Numbered from the stretch's first letter, positions 43,783 to 54,117 are shown. The stretch is DNA of 64,000 nucleotides from an uncultured Ignavibacteria bacterium (GCA_903939735.1 CAJAIA010000006.1:1-64000), one strand, 5' to 3'. A program made the numbers and translations. The notes: generated from the letters alone by a model not told the origin.

Positions 43783-46700
43783 ATGCAACGTTGGTTTCGT
43801 CTGAGCAGCTTGCTGCTTGTGCTAACCGCGGCATTTAATGTGGCTCTATCGCAGAGTTACGTGGAGGTTCGTGGTAGTCTTCCTCCGGGATCGGTGCGCG
43901 TATTCGTACGTGACACCGTTTATCGTATCAGTGGAACGTACACAATTGGTGGTACGCTTCTGATCGAGCCCGGTTCACGTGTTGAGTTCATGCCGAACGG
44001 TCGGCTGATTGACTCAACTGGTGGTCGTATCATTGCTGATGGTCGTGCGTCTGCGACGTACAATCCAACAGCAGTGAATCCGCTCGTTCCGCCATATGTC
44101 GGATATGATGATCCGTCATATTTCGGTGCACCTGGAGTCGTCTCATCGACGATTTCAACAGAGCCGACCATTCACCCGTCGAAGTATTCCACGATTTTCA
44201 ACGTGGATCTCGGCTCGAACCCTAACCTTCAGGGCCTTACGCCTGCAAAGGCGATGGTCTACAAGGCAGCTCGATTGGAGCTGGGCGGAGTGATTTCAGC
44301 AATCCGCCTCAATCCATGGTTCCGCCCGACAGGCGCTGCTATCAGCGTTCGTCCGGCTCGCATCACATTTGCAGCTGCAGGTGTGAATACGTTCTCACGC
44401 GAATGGGGTCACATCATCGTGCTTCCAGGTTCACGTGCAGCGTTCTTCCGCGATGTCGACTTTGTTGGTTTCCGCAAGGACACAACAGTTGACAAGGAGC
44501 CAATCTATCTCGCGAACAACACAGGCTCGCTTCTTACGCGCGCTCAAGCTGAAGCTGCAAACGACAACATTCTTCGTGCTTCGAACGGTGGTGGCGGTGC
44601 TATCACGACGTTCTCATCACGCACGTGGATTGTGGGCTGTAACTTCCGCAACAACATGGCTCGCTACCGTGGTGGCGCTCTCCAGGTTCTCCAAGCACCG
44701 GTTGATCAGTTCGCAGGCTCAACTCTGCAACTCTGGCCAACGGTAACTACGACACAACTGGATGCACTTCCTAAGTACCCAGCCACGGTCAACCCGTTCC
44801 TGACAAGCCCGCTCACTGCTGAGCCAATCGATCAAGCACTTCCGATCACGGACCGTGTCTATGACGCTGCAGCAGAAACAATGACAGATAACGATCGTCA
44901 GTCGATTGACGACGCTCGTCTTGCTGTATACCTTGGTCGTATCCGCCAGATCCGTTTCACAGGCAACACTGCTCGTGTTTCGGATGTTGACACGATCAAT
45001 GTCGGTGGTATTCGTTTTGTTGGTGATGCTAATCGTGCTGCGACAGTGTTCGCAACGAATTCGCGCTCACAGAAGAACGAAGCTGCCGGTGGCGCTGTAT
45101 ATATCAGCGGCCGCTCAAACATGACAATCGGTCTTGGTATCAATGACTTCCAAGGCAAGGACACGGTTGAATTCAACAGCAACATTGCTGAAAACCGTCA
45201 GCCTTCGACATTGGTTGGAACGACACGCACATCGGGTGCACTCGGTGGTGCTGTATACGTTGGTGATGCAACGAGCGTAATCTTCGCTGGTCGCTATACA
45301 ACGAACCGCACAGTCACACCGTTCATCACAGATGTAACGTCTGACCCAACAAACACGATTGGCAATTTCTCGCAGGGTGGAGCTATCTATGCTGCATCAA
45401 CTGCTCGTCAAATCCAAGTTCGTGGCAACCTTGATAACAACCCACCAACACACTTCCTTGGTAACGAGGCAGCACGTGGTGGTGCTATCTATGTAGCGGC
45501 TGGCACAACAAATACAGACGTATCACCATGGATTGGTGGTTCGGACGGTATTATCAATGCTCGCAACTATGGTTTCAACATCAAGTTCCGTGACAACCGC
45601 GCTTCGGTGGACGGTGGTGCTGTATTCACAGCACGTAACATGTTCATGTACGGTGCTGGTGGTTCAAGTGGTCCCCTCTGGATCTACGGAACGAACTACG
45701 GTGTTGAATTCCAAAACAACGTAGCGAACTTCTCTGGTGGTGCTATCACAGTAGCAGTTCCACAAAACCTTCCAATCGCTCGTCGCGTTCTTCGCTTTGT
45801 TCGTGGTCACTTCCTCAACAACCGTGTTGGTGAAGTTGCAGACTCGCTCAAGTCGAATGTACGTGGTGGTGGTGCTCTCTACTCGATCAACGCTGACCTC
45901 AACGTTGTTAAGGGTGTAGAATTCCGCGCTAACAAGGCATGGAATGGTAACGGTGGTGCTATCGCAGTTGTCACACCAGACACACTCACACGCAAGCGCT
46001 TCATGGTCACAGACCTCGATGAAGTTCGCTTCGATGCAAACGGCGTTGCTACAGGTTATTCACCACGCAACGACGTCTTCACATTCCAGACATCAAGCCC
46101 ACGTGCTGATGAGCGCATGCTCACACGTTTCTACGACAACGTAGCAAACGCAAACGCAGCACGTCAAGGTAGCGGCACAACACAATCTGGTGATATCCGC
46201 GTAACACACCCAGGAACAACGCTCCGTGAGAACGGTACTGGTCTTGGTGGTGCTCTCTATATCCTCGACAGCATCCGTGTTCGTGTAGACACAGTGTCAT
46301 TTGACCGTGTCCGCTTCCAGAACAACACTGCCTTCACTGGTGCAGCTGTTTACTCTGACAACTACGATCTCAAGCTTGCTTTTGCTCGTACACTTGTCAC
46401 TGGTAACAAGGCAACATCAGACGTTGGTCGTTCAAACGACACGATCCAAGGCCCACTTGTAAACAGCGAAAACGTTGCTTCAAGTGACCTTGCTGGTGCA
46501 GTTCTCTATGGTGAAGTAACGGGTCCACTTCCATGGTCGACATACAGCTTCGCAGCTAACTCGATCTATGACAACAGCGCTCGCTTCATCATCCGTCTTC
46601 CAGACGCACAAGACACAAAGGGTGTTCTTGCTGGTACAACAGGTATTGGTTTCGGTGGTGTTGACACTCTCCGTGGCAACTACTGGGGCCGTACAGAAGC

Positions 46701-49700
46701 AAATGTTTCAACGATCCTTCCTGTATCGCCAAACGGTGGTGCACGTGTTCAAGAAACGTTCTTCATTGCTGGCAACGGCAAGACGCACATGCGCTTTGTA
46801 CGTGAAGCAACAAGCAACGTAACAGATCAAGGTCCATTCGAATCGGCATGGCGCTATAACTACAAGCCGATCCCAGCATGGACAATCCCAGATACGCTCC
46901 TTCTTTCAGGTCGTATCTATGACATCTTCGATAAGGGTACAGACATCAAGACGGCTGACTACTCAAACCGTCGTATGTCACCAGTAGAAGACTTCGCAGT
47001 TGGTATCCCACCAGTTCTGAAGCTCTACACAGACGTAACAATGCCTTCGTACAACAAGTACGTAAAGCGTTGGACACGTAATCCATTCGATGCAGAAGCG
47101 TTCACAGACATCGCAGCAGTTCAGACGGAATTTGTTGGTAACCATCCAATTGGATACCCAGTATTCCTCGAAGCTCGTGCTGACTACAGCGCAACTGCAG
47201 AAGTAAGCAACAACGATGCTCGTGCAATCAACGAGTCGGTCTTCTTCGTGATCAACGAGCGCACTGGTGACTTCATCCGTGTGAACTTTGCACAGAAGAA
47301 TCTGACAGACACGATTTATCGTGCTCGTGTTGAACTTGTGCCAGACTCAACAAACGGTGGTGATCCAAACATCCGTCGCGCATACGAAGGCCTTGCAACG
47401 TATGGCACAGGTGCTACACTCCTTTCATTCCTTGCAGACAATCCTGTTGTTGAAGATTCTTCAGCTCTCCAGGGTCGCAAGTGGGAAGGTTCTTCAATCC
47501 TTGGTGAACTCGGTGGTGCAGGCTTCCGTCTTGCAAACCGCCCAACACTCCCAACATCAAACGCTGTAGGCGGTGATGGTGGCAAGGAAACGTACTTTGG
47601 TGGTGAGCGCTTCCGCGCACTCCCAGTGCGTGAAGGTGACCAAGTCACAATCGTATCTCGTACAATGCTCTGGAAGGAAGGCGTTGTCAATGCTATCAAC
47701 GGTGGTCTAACGTTCACTGTCGGTAACAACACAACACCTCCTGTCTTCACTGGTGCAGCTGATACACTCGGCACATCACCACTGATTCACCCAGAAATGC
47801 GCAACCGCGTGTTTGTGACAGAGAATCGTCTCTATACTCCGATCACAGCAGCACAATCACCACGTGGTGGCGGTCGCAGCTGGTTCAACGAGCCATCAAG
47901 CTACCCAGCTGATGCATCGGGCAACCCGATCACATCAATGGATGGCTATGAGCGCGACTCGATCTTCACGATCACTGCAGTTGATGTAAACAAGTTCTAC
48001 GACCCACGTGTTGTAAACGATCCAAACTTCAACGCTCAGCTTTCGTACTTCTGGAACATCACAACTGGTAACTCTGCTCTTCGCTACTGGCTGCGCGATA
48101 CACTCGTGTATGCTTCAAGCGCGAACAACCCACGTTGGGGTGCAACTGGCTACCGCATGCTTCGCGGTCGTCCAATCAACCCGTACATCGTTCCAGGTGG
48201 TGAAGAAGTAGAAGTTGCTACAAAGAACTTCCCGCCAACACACGAGATGATCGATACGCTTCGCAAGTGGAACTTCGACGAAGCATTCATTTCGCGCTGG
48301 CACTACATCTACCCATCGTACTTCCACGCTCAGCAGTACGACAACAATGCTATTGCTCTTGATCAGCGTAATCCGTCAAACACGAACGCCCGTTTCCTCC
48401 AGCAGGACACAGTGAACTTCGGTTGGTTGGATTCGTCATCATACCGCTTCCGCATTCACGTTGTTGATTCGATGCCACGCTTCCTCTGGAACTACAACGC
48501 TACAGGCGGACAGGCAACGACATACCAGAACATGTTGAAGGGTGACCTTACAATTGTTCTCGATCCAACAACAACAGATGCTGGTTCGTACGACAAGGCA
48601 ACTGGTACATACCTCGATACACTTCGAATGACAAACACAACGTCACGTGTTGGTCGCCGTCTCACACAGCCAAACGCTGTATTGAACGAAGTGTACAATG
48701 CACCAAACGCTCCTCAGCCTGATGATTTGAACGTTCAGTTCGTAGCTAACCTTACAGACTCGCTCCGTTTCCGTCTTGACGTGAACACAGATGATGAGTT
48801 TGAAGATCTTGCAGCTATCGACACGAACCGTGCAGTTGTGAAGAAGTATGGTGTATGGGACTTCCGCTACGGTAAGACATCGTACGGCTTCCTTTCTACA
48901 TCAATCCGCCAGACACCAGATGATGTGTCTGTAGAGGACATTGTTCAAGCTCGTCCAAGCTGGATGGCTACGCAGTTCATGCGTCGCTATGAGAATGCTG
49001 GTCAGGTTGACCAATTCGGTGAAGACTTCACAACACGTGGCCGTATCGAAATCCGTATCGGTGCAGCACAAGCGCGTCAACTTCTCCAGCCAGTAAACGA
49101 TCTGGATCCAGGTCGTCCAATCAACGGTGATATGAATACTGATACAGTCACGACAATCGTTGTAAACGATGGTCACGGTGGTATCAACTCTATCACACGC
49201 CGTCTCTTCGTGAACGTTGTACCAACGCTCATGGAACAAGCTGCTCTTGATTCAATTGCTATCGAAGACATCGACTACAACGTTGATCTTCTCGATTCAG
49301 CACGCCGCATCAAGGTAACTGATCCAAACTTCGGTCAAGCGCACACATGGGAACTCGTCTATGCAGACGATACTCGTGATTCAGTTCCAGTAGATCCTTA
49401 CTTCACAGAAGCGGGTCAACTTGTTCTCGATGCTACGCGCAAGACAACTCCAGCATGGTTGAAGATCAACCCAACAAGTGGCTTGCTCTATGGCACACCA
49501 CGTGTTACAGACCTTCCATATGCTGACACAACAGTTCGCGTGACAGTTATCGTAACTGATGCTGGTGGTCTCAAGGCAATGCGTACATACGACCTCCGTG
49601 TCGAAGCACGTAACCACGACCCACGTCTTCTTTCTTCGCCGATTGTCAAGTGCGTTGAGCAAGGTCGTCCATACTCGGACACAATCCGTGTAACAGACAT

Positions 49701-50793
49701 TGATCTTCGCCGCAAGCAAGCTGACAACGAGCAGCTGACATTTGAAGTAATTGAGCCTTCAGGTAGCTGGACATTCACACCAGATCGCCTTTCAAGCCCA
49801 ATTGCTGACACGCAGAAGGTTACAATCAGCACAACTGATCTCCAGGGAACAATTGTGAATGGTCGTATCACAATCCGTGTAGTTGTCACTGACCGTCAAG
49901 GTTCGAAGGATACACTCACGTATCAAGTTGCAGTATCTGCAAAGACAAAGTTTGTTGCTGATATCAAGGTTGAGAACAACCTCGGTGCATTCCAAATGCT
50001 CCAGTTTGGTCTGAACGATGTTGAAATCGCAACACGTGGCGATGAAGATGGTGCATTCGGTAAGCTCGACTCGAACTATTGCGAGTATGAACTTCCACCA
50101 GTACCATACATCGACGTCTTTGATGCTCGCTGGACAATTCCGAACCGCAACGGTATCCTGCGCAACATCTTCCCATTCTCAACAACAGCAGGTGAAGCGA
50201 TCTATCGTGCTCGCTTCCAGGCTGGTGGCGAAACGGGTCAGAGCTCTGCTTACTATCCAGTACGCATCTCATGGTGCCGCAATCAGATGCCAGCGAAGGA
50301 TGCTTCGAACCCAGGTTCGTACTACATCCGCGACGACCAGTCAAACGGTATGCTCTTCGCATACAACATGAAGACTGGTGAAGGAACTTCAGCAGCTGAT
50401 ATCCTCCATAAGGAAGCAAACGGTTGCGATACCCTTATCATCAACCGCGACGCTGTACGTGGCTTTGTAATCGTCTATGACTACACAACAAGTGTAGACG
50501 GTGAAGAAATCAACGTAAACGAACTTGCCATCACGAAGACTGCTCCGAACCCATTCACAACATCAACACAAGTAACATTCAATGTCCCAACGACATCAAA
50601 TGTTGCAGTTGAACTGTACGATGCAATCGGAACACGTGTAGCAACACTTGCGAAGGACATGTTCTCTGCAGGTAGCCACACAATCGAATGGAACGGCTTG
50701 GCAAACGGTGTCATCATGCCTTCGGGTCTCTACACAATCCGTGTAACAGACGGTACGAAGTCATCGACACAGCAAGTTGTGTTCGTCCGCTAA
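43783..50793 (+). CDS. Giant T9SS-sorted surface protein with Pmp-like beta-helix repeats
   Basis: 2336 residues. GGAGG at 43774-43778 sets the ATG at 43783, followed by a signal peptide (core LLLVLTAAFNVALSQ). Residues about 269-860 carry many GGA(I/V/L)(Y/T) and FxxN repeats (EFQNNVANFSGGAITVA, FRDNRASVDGGAVFTARN), the pattern of chlamydial polymorphic membrane proteins and other right-handed beta-helices. The middle is unassigned beta-rich sequence. Near 1889 PAWLKINPTSGLLYGTP is the putative-Ig (He_PIG) signature, followed by a second Ig-like unit. The last about 85 residues are a T9SS tail (TAPNPFTTSTQVTF, GSHTIEWNG, SGLYTIRV). Codons are strongly uniform (ACA, CCA, GGT, CGT) beyond the first kilobase. 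Probable adhesin or surface-layer component; its ligand is unknown. Confidence 0.85.
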   Translation: MQRWFRLSSLLLVLTAAFNVALSQSYVEVRGSLPPGSVRVFVRDTVYRISGTYTIGGTLLIEPGSRVEFMPNGRLIDSTGGRIIADGRASATYNPTAVNPLVPPYVGYDDPSYFGAPGVVSSTISTEPTIHPSKYSTIFNVDLGSNPNLQGLTPAKAMVYKAARLELGGVISAIRLNPWFRPTGAAISVRPARITFAAAGVNTFSREWGHIIVLPGSRAAFFRDVDFVGFRKDTTVDKEPIYLANNTGSLLTRAQAEAANDNILRASNGGGGAITTFSSRTWIVGCNFRNNMARYRGGALQVLQAPVDQFAGSTLQLWPTVTTTQLDALPKYPATVNPFLTSPLTAEPIDQALPITDRVYDAAAETMTDNDRQSIDDARLAVYLGRIRQIRFTGNTARVSDVDTINVGGIRFVGDANRAATVFATNSRSQKNEAAGGAVYISGRSNMTIGLGINDFQGKDTVEFNSNIAENRQPSTLVGTTRTSGALGGAVYVGDATSVIFAGRYTTNRTVTPFITDVTSDPTNTIGNFSQGGAIYAASTARQIQVRGNLDNNPPTHFLGNEAARGGAIYVAAGTTNTDVSPWIGGSDGIINARNYGFNIKFRDNRASVDGGAVFTARNMFMYGAGGSSGPLWIYGTNYGVEFQNNVANFSGGAITVAVPQNLPIARRVLRFVRGHFLNNRVGEVADSLKSNVRGGGALYSINADLNVVKGVEFRANKAWNGNGGAIAVVTPDTLTRKRFMVTDLDEVRFDANGVATGYSPRNDVFTFQTSSPRADERMLTRFYDNVANANAARQGSGTTQSGDIRVTHPGTTLRENGTGLGGALYILDSIRVRVDTVSFDRVRFQNNTAFTGAAVYSDNYDLKLAFARTLVTGNKATSDVGRSNDTIQGPLVNSENVASSDLAGAVLYGEVTGPLPWSTYSFAANSIYDNSARFIIRLPDAQDTKGVLAGTTGIGFGGVDTLRGNYWGRTEANVSTILPVSPNGGARVQETFFIAGNGKTHMRFVREATSNVTDQGPFESAWRYNYKPIPAWTIPDTLLLSGRIYDIFDKGTDIKTADYSNRRMSPVEDFAVGIPPVLKLYTDVTMPSYNKYVKRWTRNPFDAEAFTDIAAVQTEFVGNHPIGYPVFLEARADYSATAEVSNNDARAINESVFFVINERTGDFIRVNFAQKNLTDTIYRARVELVPDSTNGGDPNIRRAYEGLATYGTGATLLSFLADNPVVEDSSALQGRKWEGSSILGELGGAGFRLANRPTLPTSNAVGGDGGKETYFGGERFRALPVREGDQVTIVSRTMLWKEGVVNAINGGLTFTVGNNTTPPVFTGAADTLGTSPLIHPEMRNRVFVTENRLYTPITAAQSPRGGGRSWFNEPSSYPADASGNPITSMDGYERDSIFTITAVDVNKFYDPRVVNDPNFNAQLSYFWNITTGNSALRYWLRDTLVYASSANNPRWGATGYRMLRGRPINPYIVPGGEEVEVATKNFPPTHEMIDTLRKWNFDEAFISRWHYIYPSYFHAQQYDNNAIALDQRNPSNTNARFLQQDTVNFGWLDSSSYRFRIHVVDSMPRFLWNYNATGGQATTYQNMLKGDLTIVLDPTTTDAGSYDKATGTYLDTLRMTNTTSRVGRRLTQPNAVLNEVYNAPNAPQPDDLNVQFVANLTDSLRFRLDVNTDDEFEDLAAIDTNRAVVKKYGVWDFRYGKTSYGFLSTSIRQTPDDVSVEDIVQARPSWMATQFMRRYENAGQVDQFGEDFTTRGRIEIRIGAAQARQLLQPVNDLDPGRPINGDMNTDTVTTIVVNDGHGGINSITRRLFVNVVPTLMEQAALDSIAIEDIDYNVDLLDSARRIKVTDPNFGQAHTWELVYADDTRDSVPVDPYFTEAGQLVLDATRKTTPAWLKINPTSGLLYGTPRVTDLPYADTTVRVTVIVTDAGGLKAMRTYDLRVEARNHDPRLLSSPIVKCVEQGRPYSDTIRVTDIDLRRKQADNEQLTFEVIEPSGSWTFTPDRLSSPIADTQKVTISTTDLQGTIVNGRITIRVVVTDRQGSKDTLTYQVAVSAKTKFVADIKVENNLGAFQMLQFGLNDVEIATRGDEDGAFGKLDSNYCEYELPPVPYIDVFDARWTIPNRNGILRNIFPFSTTAGEAIYRARFQAGGETGQSSAYYPVRISWCRNQMPAKDASNPGSYYIRDDQSNGMLFAYNMKTGEGTSAADILHKEANGCDTLIINRDAVRGFVIVYDYTTSVDGEEINVNELAITKTAPNPFTTSTQVTFNVPTTSNVAVELYDAIGTRVATLAKDMFSAGSHTIEWNGLANGVIMPSGLYTIRVTDGTKSSTQQVVFVR
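44587..46363 (+). repeat. Pmp-like GGA / FxxN tandem repeat region
   Basis: About ten imperfect repeats of FxxN followed by GGA(I/V/L), including starts near 44644, 45088, 45244, 45376, 45484, 45586, 45712, 45811, 45925 and 46243. The spacing varies, as expected for beta-helix turns. The repeats lie in the coding sequence of the giant T9SS protein. Confidence 0.7.
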
Positions 50794-50805
50794 TGCTTTA
50801 ACGAT

Positions 50806-50829
50806 GGGGTCGGACTTCGGTCCGGCCCC
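50806..50829 (+). other. UUCG-capped hairpin between surface-protein genes
   Basis: GGGGTCGGAC, loop TTCG, GTCCGGCCCC form a 10-bp stem with one G-U pair and a C(UUCG)G tetraloop, a very stable RNA turn. No T-run follows, so termination is partial at best. It may protect the 3' end of the giant gene's message or separate expression levels. Confidence 0.7.
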
Positions 50830-50875
50830 ACTCTACCGAACCGCAAACAAACAAGTTGTAAATCTTGGAGTCTCT

Positions 50876-52927
50876 ATGAAGAAACAGGTATTAATTGCCT
50901 CGGCGATTGTACTCTGTTCGTTCGCGATCGGTGCAGTGGATGGTATGGCGCAACAGATCTTTAACCAGTTTCGCCAGCCAGAACTCGTCGTAGGTCTCCC
51001 TTACCGGGACATCGACGCCTGCCCACAGTCGCGTTTGAACAAGCGAGTTATCGCTCCGTCGCAATTCACACTGCCGCCAACCTTCGTCAATGATCTTGAT
51101 GACGGCTATGCGTACATCCAGTTCCCATCAGGCGTAGTCTACAACTACAATGGTGCGAATTATGGTGGTATCTATGTGTCGATCAATGGTTTCGCCACAT
51201 TTGATAACACAAAGCTTGTGCCTGCTAAGCAGTCACAAGGTCTCTTCATCAATTCATCGTCATACCCTGACAATGTAATTGCACCATACTGGGGCGATCA
51301 CCGCTTCCGTACAGCTGCAGACATCATCGGTGGTTACATGCCTTCGGAAATCTCGTGGGTAGTCGATGTAGATCGTGATGAAAACTGCGATACGATCAAG
51401 CCTGTTCGTAACTGCATCGTTCTCCAGTGGAAGAACTTGAACATCAACGACGCTCGTGTAAACTCAAGCGTTGCGAATTTCCAAGCTCGTCTCTACCTGG
51501 GTGGCAACACTCGCAACAACCAAGGCGAAGTTGAACTTGCATATGGTCAGATTGCTGGCAATCCTAACACGTCGAACACAACAGTTGTAACGCGTGGTGC
51601 TACAGTCGGTATCAAGGGCAATGGTGGTTTCCCTGGCTTCCGTTCTGACTTCTGGAACGGTCTGATCTGGGTTCCACGTGCTGGTGGTAATGCGTTCACG
51701 GATTCAACATCGATCTGGCAGCCTTCGGGCGGTCGTTCAGATGCACGTATTCGTTTCAATTCGATCATCTACTTGACATTCGACGTTTGGGGCTTCGGTG
51801 ATGCAGATACATCTGCAGCACAAGGTGAGCGCCACGATAATCTTCCACAGAACCGTCGTGTAACGGCTAACGATGCTCGCGTTATCATGCGCTCAATCGT
51901 TACAAAGCGTCCACTCGATTCTGTATGGAAGCGTCAAGCATACCAAGGTGATGTTAATCACTCAGGTCGCTACTACTTCACAAAGCTGAAGCGTGACTTC
52001 TCTGGTGACTCGATGGTTGGCAATCAGATTGTTATCTGGCGCCGTACAATCGACATGGAGCAGTTCTTCCCTGGTGAGGGATCAACTCTTACAACAGGTA
52101 AGCAAGTTGTTCGCGTGATGTACGAAGGTGATGGTCTTTACGGTGTTGGTGGCAAGGCCCCAGACGTATCAAGCCTCAACCAGATCTACTACGAGGTAAC
52201 AGAGTATGATGCATCATTGATCATGCGCTATATCTCGGGTCGTCTCCCGTACCTCCCTTGGATCTATGACAACGATACAGTTGGTCCAAACTTCGGTAAG
52301 GTCAACAACGTACCAGTTGCAGAGAATATCAGCTTCGGTACAGCAGCTTCTGTCGGTAATGGTCTTGTTCGTGTTCCTGTGTATGTCAGTGCAGCTCACA
52401 AGGGTGCATTCGGTGTACGCTTCGAGACAAACAAGGACCTCGTCGAAGTAACAGCAGTTGCGAACGACGGCAACACAGTAATGGCAGATCACGGCACGGA
52501 TATCGCAGTTGTTACAGGTAACGGTTCATTCGATCCGTCGACACCAGTAGCATATGTTACGATGAAGGAAGGCGCACTGCTTGAATTCTCGAATATCCGC
52601 TTCAATGAGCAAATCGTTGGTTCACAAACTATCACGATGGTTGAGAACAACGCTGGCTCAGCTGTTTCTGTATATCCAAACCCAACAACGTCGAATGCAT
52701 CGATGGCAATCACACTTCCTGAGTCAGGCAATGTGGCTATCCGTGTGTATGACACGTTCGGCAAGTTTGTTGCAACAGTACACGACGGCTACGCAACTGC
52801 AGGCACATTCACAGCAACATGGAATGCAACGGATGCTACAGGCACTCAAGTAGTTCCTGGTGCGTATGTGATCCGCGTTGAAGGTGCCGGCGTAAGCACA
52901 TCAAACATGGTAACGGTTCTCCGTTAA
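50876..52927 (+). CDS. T9SS-sorted secreted protein with dockerin-like segments
   Basis: 683 residues with a signal peptide (core LIASAIVLCSFAIGAVDGMAQ). The N-terminal half contains a large beta-rich domain (YAYIQFPSGVVYNYNGANYG, APYWGDHRF). In the second half, GDADTSAAQGERHDN, RVTANDARVIMRSIVTKR, GDVNHSGRYYFTKLKRDF and EVTEYDASLIMRYISGRLP recall dockerin type I loop-helix repeats, though incomplete. Then a strand-rich unit VRVPVYVSAAHKGAFGVRFE recalls a cohesin-like fold. The T9SS tail is VSVYPNPTTSNASMAIT and VVPGAYVIRVEGAG. Domain guesses are weak. Codon use resembles the giant gene, so it is probably abundant. Third in a surface-protein row. Confidence 0.72.
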   Translation: MKKQVLIASAIVLCSFAIGAVDGMAQQIFNQFRQPELVVGLPYRDIDACPQSRLNKRVIAPSQFTLPPTFVNDLDDGYAYIQFPSGVVYNYNGANYGGIYVSINGFATFDNTKLVPAKQSQGLFINSSSYPDNVIAPYWGDHRFRTAADIIGGYMPSEISWVVDVDRDENCDTIKPVRNCIVLQWKNLNINDARVNSSVANFQARLYLGGNTRNNQGEVELAYGQIAGNPNTSNTTVVTRGATVGIKGNGGFPGFRSDFWNGLIWVPRAGGNAFTDSTSIWQPSGGRSDARIRFNSIIYLTFDVWGFGDADTSAAQGERHDNLPQNRRVTANDARVIMRSIVTKRPLDSVWKRQAYQGDVNHSGRYYFTKLKRDFSGDSMVGNQIVIWRRTIDMEQFFPGEGSTLTTGKQVVRVMYEGDGLYGVGGKAPDVSSLNQIYYEVTEYDASLIMRYISGRLPYLPWIYDNDTVGPNFGKVNNVPVAENISFGTAASVGNGLVRVPVYVSAAHKGAFGVRFETNKDLVEVTAVANDGNTVMADHGTDIAVVTGNGSFDPSTPVAYVTMKEGALLEFSNIRFNEQIVGSQTITMVENNAGSAVSVYPNPTTSNASMAITLPESGNVAIRVYDTFGKFVATVHDGYATAGTFTATWNATDATGTQVVPGAYVIRVEGAGVSTSNMVTVLR

Positions 52928-52942
52928 TCACGCTTGACGACG

Positions 52943-54082
52943 TTGAAAATCTTGGTGACGATAACGCTGGCCGCCCTCGCGGCGGCCAGCGGAGTCACCG
53001 CTCAGGACACATTGCTGCTTCGAACATTTCGAACTGTTGATGTGTGTTCGTCAGAACAGCGATGGCTGATCGCTCCTTACATCGGGAACATCCGTTCTAC
53101 AGACAGCCTAGCGTCCTTTGACATCACAATTGGATTTGACACATCGGTGGTTCGACCGACAGATGTGTTAACAGAGAACACACTATCGTTCATGAGTGAT
53201 TATCCTGCACAAATGTCGCTGGTTATACCTGGCGAGATGAGGATAGCAGGGTTCAACATCATTCGGAACATGGTTGGAGACAAGCCGCTCTTCGCTGTCG
53301 CAGGCAACTACGCAGGTGGTTGTAGTGATAGCATCAACTTTACCTTTCCTTGGCCTCCGTCATTCAATGAAGAGTTCAAGAAGAAGATAACTGTCCTGGC
53401 TAGTGAGCGTGTAGCAGTCGTTGCAAATCCCAAAGTGGATCAACAACTGGGAATCACGTTTGCGACAGATTCAGTGATTATCAATGGGAAGGACTCAGTT
53501 GTAGTCGTGAATTGTTCGGTTGCATTTGGTTCTAAGAGACCGAGCACTGGAACGCTTCACGTTGACCTGAGTAATGACGAGCTTGCGAGAATTGATAGTG
53601 CATCAGTTGAGGGTGTACGATTAGTAGCTCTTCGAACGACTTCTAAATCTGTTGAAGCGGATGTTGAGTTTGAGAGTGGGCAAGCACCGAGTATCAGCAT
53701 CTATATCCGCAATACGACATCAGCAAGCAGCGCACGAGTTTCGGCTAGTGCATTCCTAGATGTAACGGATAGTTGTTCGTGTGTTCGTAGCGGTCTACGA
53801 GATACAGTCGAGGTTGAGTTAACAAATCCAATTGTATCGGTTTCATCTCCTGTCGATGATAGCAATGAGAAGCTTGTGGTGACTTCCACAACAGCATCAT
53901 GTTATTGCAATCATGGGCAGACGAATGAAATCAATGTGTTCTCATTGACGGGCGTGCGTCTCGACAGCAGACGTACAAACGAAAATGAGAACACGATGTC
54001 AATCGAACACCTCCCGTCTGGTACCTACATCATTGTTGGTACCTGCGGAACTCGAAAGCTTGTAAATCTGAATTTGAAATGA
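52943..54082 (+). CDS. Secreted cohesin-like beta-domain protein with T9SS-like tail
   Basis: 379 residues from TTG 52943 (TTG 52934 is also possible); no ATG or Shine-Dalgarno lies in a useful position. A signal peptide has core ILVTITLAALAAASGVTAQ. Residues about 30-140 resemble a cohesin-type domain (SFDITIGFDTSVVRPTDVL, MRIAGFNII). A second beta domain follows (GTLHVDLSNDELARI), and the C terminus INVFSLTGVRLDS with LPSGTYIIV looks like a T9SS tail. Unlike its neighbours it has unbiased, more varied codons, suggesting low expression inside a highly expressed row. Confidence 0.65.
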   Translation: MKILVTITLAALAAASGVTAQDTLLLRTFRTVDVCSSEQRWLIAPYIGNIRSTDSLASFDITIGFDTSVVRPTDVLTENTLSFMSDYPAQMSLVIPGEMRIAGFNIIRNMVGDKPLFAVAGNYAGGCSDSINFTFPWPPSFNEEFKKKITVLASERVAVVANPKVDQQLGITFATDSVIINGKDSVVVVNCSVAFGSKRPSTGTLHVDLSNDELARIDSASVEGVRLVALRTTSKSVEADVEFESGQAPSISIYIRNTTSASSARVSASAFLDVTDSCSCVRSGLRDTVEVELTNPIVSVSSPVDDSNEKLVVTSTTASCYCNHGQTNEINVFSLTGVRLDSRRTNENENTMSIEHLPSGTYIIVGTCGTRKLVNLNLK

Positions 54083-54117
54083 AGAATCTCTTGATCAACT
54101 CATCTGAGGAGTTTTCT

